A DNA stretch of 10,000 nt from Thiobacillus sp. (lineage in GTDB: Bacteria > Pseudomonadota > Gammaproteobacteria > Burkholderiales > Thiobacillaceae): NCBI GenBank assembly GCA_020216925.1, contig JAIWOL010000140.1, forward strand, positions 1-10,000. The letters run 5' to 3'. Below the pieces are notes generated by a model. That model saw only the letters and a list, made by a program, of their open reading frames with translations. It had not been told where the DNA came from and searched no databases. The translations under genes were made by a program, and so were the position numbers. How positions within the stretch are numbered: position 1 is the first letter of the stretch; the number at the start of each line of letters is the position of its first letter. Shown here piece after piece: positions 7,889 to 10,000 of the stretch.

Positions 7889-8524
7889 TTGCGTGCCTTG
7901 CAAGCCATTTTCTTCCTGCTGATCGTCCGTCCCTTCCTCGCCCTCGTGCTGGGCGTGAACCTGCGCCACGCCGAGCGCTTGCCGCAAACCGGCCCGGCGA
8001 TTCTCGCCGCCAACCACAACAGCCATCTCGATACCCTGCTACTGATGAGCCTCTATCCGCTGGCAAAGCTCTCCCACGTGCGGCCGGTGGCGGCGGCGGA
8101 TTATTTTCTGAAGAACCCGTTCATCGCCTGGTTCGCGCTCAACATCATGCACATCCTGCCGCTGGCGCGCCGGCCCAAGCCCGGCCAGCCGCCGCTCGCC
8201 CACATCGAAGCGGCACTCGCGGCGGGCGACATCCTGATCCTGTTTCCCGAGGGGTCGCGCGGCGAGCCGGAAAAGCGCAGCGCGCTCAAATCCGGCATTG
8301 CGCATTTGATGGAAGCCGCGCCGACGGTGCCGGTGATCCCGATCTATCTGCGCGGGCTGGGCAAGGCGCTGCCAAAGGGCGACTGGCTGCCGATCCCGTT
8401 CTTTGCCGACGGCTGGGTGGACGAGCCGCTGGTGTGGCAGGGCGAACGCGCGGCGACGATGCGGGCGCTGGAGGCGCGCTTTGCCGCACTGGAAAGCGAG
8501 GGCGGGGCGTTGACGTGGGAATGA
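7889..8524 (+). CDS. 1-acyl-sn-glycerol-3-phosphate acyltransferase-like protein (PlsC family)
   Basis: A 211-residue membrane-associated acyltransferase expected to move a fatty acyl chain from acyl-ACP or acyl-CoA to lysophosphatidate or a related acceptor. The catalytic HX4D motif is H43-NSHL-D48, and the second block is FPEGSRG at 119-125, with the glycerophosphate-binding E121, G122 and R124. A later VIPIYLRG (149-156) fits block IV. The first 22 residues are hydrophobic and may anchor it in the membrane. No ATG or GTG fits this frame near the 5' end. TTG at 7889 is the likely start, with TAAGG (7873-7877) 11 bases before it inside the end of the preceding gene; TTG at 7898 is the alternative. 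The product, phosphatidate, would feed the cytidylyltransferase of the same operon. The stop overlaps the next start as ATGA. It could act on another lysolipid. Confidence 0.88.
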   Translation: MRALQAIFFLLIVRPFLALVLGVNLRHAERLPQTGPAILAANHNSHLDTLLLMSLYPLAKLSHVRPVAAADYFLKNPFIAWFALNIMHILPLARRPKPGQPPLAHIEAALAAGDILILFPEGSRGEPEKRSALKSGIAHLMEAAPTVPVIPIYLRGLGKALPKGDWLPIPFFADGWVDEPLVWQGERAATMRALEARFAALESEGGALTWE

Positions 8525-9135
8525 AAATGGGCCGGATCGAGGCGCGTGTGCTGGCGACTTTGACGCTGGCGGCGCTGGCCGTCTCGGGCATCCATGCCTA
8601 CGACCGCCTGACCTGGGTGCTGGAAACGCTGCCGGTGATGGTCGGTCTGCCGCTGCTGCTGCTTACCCACCGCCGCTTTCCATTGACGCCGTTGGTGGTG
8701 CGGCTGCTGTTCGCGCACGGACTGATCCTGATGCTGGGCGGGCATTACACCTATGCGCGCGTCCCGCTGGGCTTCTGGGTACAGGACGCGTTCGATCTGG
8801 CACGCAATCATTACGACCGGCTGGGCCATCTGGCGCAGGGTTTTGTGCCAGCGATGCTGGCGCGCGAAATCCTGCTGAAACAGACGCCGCTGCAACCGGG
8901 CGGCTGGCTGTTCCTGTTGACCACGGCGGTCATTCTGGCGTTTTCCGCCTGCTACGAATTCATCGAGTGGGGGGCGGCGCTGGCGATCGGCGCGGAGGCC
9001 GATGCCTTTCTGGCCACGCAGGGCGACGTGTGGGACACACAGTGGGACATGTTTCTCGCGCTCGTCGGCGCGATGGCCGCGCAGCTCTTGCTGGCGCGGA
9101 CGCATGACCGTCAGCTGTCGGCCGCGCGGCGCTGA
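8521..9135 (+). CDS. YjdF/DUF2238 family inner-membrane protein
   Basis: A 204-residue polytopic membrane protein of unknown function. Hydrophobic spans lie near residues 9-24, 37-49, 57-73, 129-144 and 177-191. Conserved polar motifs typical of the family are GGHYTYARVPLG (73-84), RNHYDRLGHLAQGFVPA (95-111), YEFIEWG (145-151) and GDVWDTQWDM (168-177). The clustered His, Asp and Glu at membrane borders suggest a metal or substrate site, which is only inference. The start is a choice between ATG 8521, which overlaps the upstream TGA by four bases, and ATG 8527, which has GGGA (8517-8520) at a better spacing of 6; the protein differs by two residues. It ends the run of lipid genes, so a link to membrane lipids is possible. 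It converges with the next gene with a single base between stops. Confidence 0.85.
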   Translation: MKMGRIEARVLATLTLAALAVSGIHAYDRLTWVLETLPVMVGLPLLLLTHRRFPLTPLVVRLLFAHGLILMLGGHYTYARVPLGFWVQDAFDLARNHYDRLGHLAQGFVPAMLAREILLKQTPLQPGGWLFLLTTAVILAFSACYEFIEWGAALAIGAEADAFLATQGDVWDTQWDMFLALVGAMAAQLLLARTHDRQLSAARR

Positions 9136-9136
9136 T

Positions 9137-9559
9137 TCAGGGCTGCGCCTGATACAGGGCGATCAGTTTGGACCACTGTTCGGGCGTGAGGATTTTCCTT
9201 GCGTTGTCGCGGCAGGCCAGCTTGCTGACGACGAGCTTGATTTCCTTGCGCTGCACGTCGCGCACCCGCTTCTGGACGTCCTGGTTGTTCCTGTCGTCGA
9301 GCATGGCCTGGTTGATGGCCAGGCGGTCGGCGGCGATTTCCCTTTCCAGCTTTTCGCGGCCGGGCTGGGCAGCCCTGCGCCAGTCGGCGAGCCTGGCTTG
9401 CTGTTCGGCGCTCAGGCCCAGCTCGCCAGCCTGTTTGACCAGAATGGGCATGAGCGAAGGGGCGGGGGAGAGATAGGTTTCGAGCGCCTGGCGTTCGCCT
9501 GCAAACGCGGCGCCGGAGACGAAAACGAGGGACAGGGCGAGGGTGCGCAGGAGGTTCAT
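9137..9559 (-). CDS. Small periplasmic Spy/CpxP-like LTxxQ protein
   Basis: A 140-residue protein with a signal peptide (MNLLRTLALSLVFVSGAAFA, likely cut after residue 20). The mature part is almost wholly helical and charged. It carries two LTxxQ-type motifs, LSAEQ (49-53) and LTPEQ (124-128), which mark the Spy/CpxP group of periplasmic chaperones and metal- or stress-response proteins. The long charged helix between them (about 65-118, with runs such as QKRVRDVQRKEIK) fits the curved helical hairpin of that fold. One cysteine (C116) is present. By family knowledge it would bind unfolded proteins or sense envelope stress in the periplasm; the actual role here is inference. No strong Shine-Dalgarno site precedes the ATG. 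Its upstream region holds a promoter overlapped by a palindrome, so it is probably controlled by a repressor. No two-component regulator gene is next to it. Confidence 0.75.
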   Translation of the reverse strand: MNLLRTLALSLVFVSGAAFAGERQALETYLSPAPSLMPILVKQAGELGLSAEQQARLADWRRAAQPGREKLEREIAADRLAINQAMLDDRNNQDVQKRVRDVQRKEIKLVVSKLACRDNARKILTPEQWSKLIALYQAQP

Positions 9560-9585
9560 GGGGGCTGTGGTGGGTGGAAAAGCGT

Positions 9586-9605
9586 GTATTAGATATTTCT
9601 AATAC
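9586..9605. promoter_or_regulatory. Perfect palindrome, probable operator
   Basis: GTATTAGA (9586-9593) and TCTAATAC (9598-9605) are perfect 8-bp inverted arms around TATT. The site is strikingly AT-rich in a GC-rich region and covers the predicted -10 box of the Spy-like gene, 27 bases before its start codon. This is the layout of a repressor site. AT-rich ATTAG/CTAAT palindromes are of the type bound by some ArsR-family repressors, but the regulator here cannot be named. Confidence 0.6.
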
Positions 9606-9616
9606 TTGTCGCGCAA
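9588..9616 (-). promoter_or_regulatory. Candidate promoter of the Spy-like gene
   Basis: On the minus strand TTGCGC (9611-9616) and TCTAAT (9588-9593) are 17 bases apart. The -10 box matches sigma-70 consensus at 5 of 6 positions and the -35 only at 3 of 6. The start of RNA would be near 9581, about 20 bases before the start codon. The weak -35 is consistent with an activator or with low basal use. Confidence 0.45.
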
Positions 9617-9633
9617 TGTGACATGATGTCGCA
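9617..9633. promoter_or_regulatory. Second near-perfect palindrome next to the -35 box
   Basis: TGTGACAT (9617-9624) and ATGTCGCA (9626-9633) are inverted around a single central G and match at 7 of 8 positions. The site lies immediately upstream of the predicted -35 box of the Spy-like gene, where an activator often binds. It lies 10 bases after the stop of the YedI-like gene, but with a one-base loop and no T-run it is a poor terminator. Confidence 0.4.
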
Positions 9634-9642
9634 CCCGGGCGC

Positions 9643-10000
9643 TCAGGCGGCAGGACGCCTGAACAGCCGTTTGACGGCCGTTACCCCTGCCAGCACCAGC
9701 CCGCCGGCGACGATGCCGACCCCCGCATCGATCAGCAGCCTCGGCAGCAGGCCGCCCGCGCCGGCGGCTGGTGCGATTGCCTCGGCCAGATGATGCAGGG
9801 TGGGCACGCCGTGCGCGAGGATGCCGCCCCCCACGAGAAACATGGCGGCGGTGCCCAGCACCGACAGCGCCTTCATCAGCCAGGGTGCGGCCGCGAGCAG
9901 GAAGCGGCCGAGGGCGCGGGCGGCGCGGCTGGTCTTTTGCGCCAGATGGAGCCCGGCGTCGTCGAGCTTGACGATGCCGGCGACCAGCCCGTATACCCCC
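9643..10000 (-). CDS. YedI/DUF808 family membrane protein, C-terminal part (5' end outside window)
   Basis: The visible 118 residues are the C-terminal part of a longer protein; the frame runs open to base 10000, so the ATG at 9876 is internal. The segment begins GVYGLVAGIVKLDDAGLHLA, continues through LGRFLLAAAPWLMKALSVLG, and has the family-like stretch GTAAMFLVGGGILAHGVP. A second hydrophobic segment (LLIDAGVGIVAGGLVLAGVTAV) and a basic tail KRLFRRPAA follow. The family consists of inner-membrane proteins of about 300 residues with no established function. The TGA stop is 83 bases upstream of the Spy-like gene on the same strand. I see no clear terminator between them, so read-through is possible. 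Confidence 0.82.
   Translation of the reverse strand, partial: GVYGLVAGIVKLDDAGLHLAQKTSRAARALGRFLLAAAPWLMKALSVLGTAAMFLVGGGILAHGVPTLHHLAEAIAPAAGAGGLLPRLLIDAGVGIVAGGLVLAGVTAVKRLFRRPAA

Noticed and set aside
8434..8520. Longer start for the YjdF-like gene at 8434
   Set aside because: The extra 29 residues are Gly/Arg-rich, lie inside the acyltransferase gene and do not look like a membrane protein start; ATG 8521 or 8527 fits better.
1..10000. CRISPR arrays, tRNA or rRNA genes, insertion sequences, long direct repeats
   Set aside because: I found no spaced repeats, cloverleaf, ribosomal motifs or transposase frames on reading both strands; a covariance-model search would be needed to exclude small RNAs.

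Overview
The window looks like a chromosomal segment of a GC-rich betaproteobacterium. The grounds are a PhoR-type sensor kinase, a PEP-CTERM surface protein, a DUF3683-type FAD/Fe-S oxidoreductase and a strongly GC-biased third codon position. The order (Nitrosomonadales- or Rhodocyclales-like, for example a Thiobacillus relative) is only a guess. I see no rRNA, tRNA, CRISPR array, transposase or phage gene.

Left part (1-1942): the 3' end of phoR runs rightward and meets a leftward HIT-family hydrolase gene; their stop codons overlap. Upstream of the HIT gene, on the same strand, is a PEP-CTERM protein gene with an intrinsic terminator between the two. Middle (2047-5829, minus): one very large gene for a single-chain flavoprotein. 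It joins an N-terminal DUF3683 region, a GlcD/D-lactate-dehydrogenase-like FAD module, two 4Fe-4S motifs and two CCG (GlcF-like) modules.

Right-centre (5932-9135, plus): a tight five-gene run, probably one operon, that starts at a compact divergent promoter. Its genes are a YnbA-type CDP-alcohol phosphatidyltransferase, a YnbB/CdsA-type phosphatidate cytidylyltransferase, a small unrecognised protein of clearly lower GC, a PlsC-like acyltransferase and a YjdF/DUF2238 membrane protein. Together they could acylate lysophosphatidate, activate phosphatidate with CTP and transfer the phosphatidyl group to an unknown acceptor. The YnbA-type enzyme has Asn in place of two of the four Asp of its family motif, so its chemistry or substrate may be unusual. 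This lipid module, with its foreign-looking small gene, is the most interesting part of the window.

Right end (9137-10000, minus): a small exported Spy/CpxP-like LTxxQ protein whose promoter carries two adjacent palindromes, one covering the -10 box, and then the C-terminal part of a YedI/DUF808 membrane protein that runs off the window. No gene-free stretch is longer than about 110 bases. All functions are read from motifs and remembered family resemblance; no database search was run.
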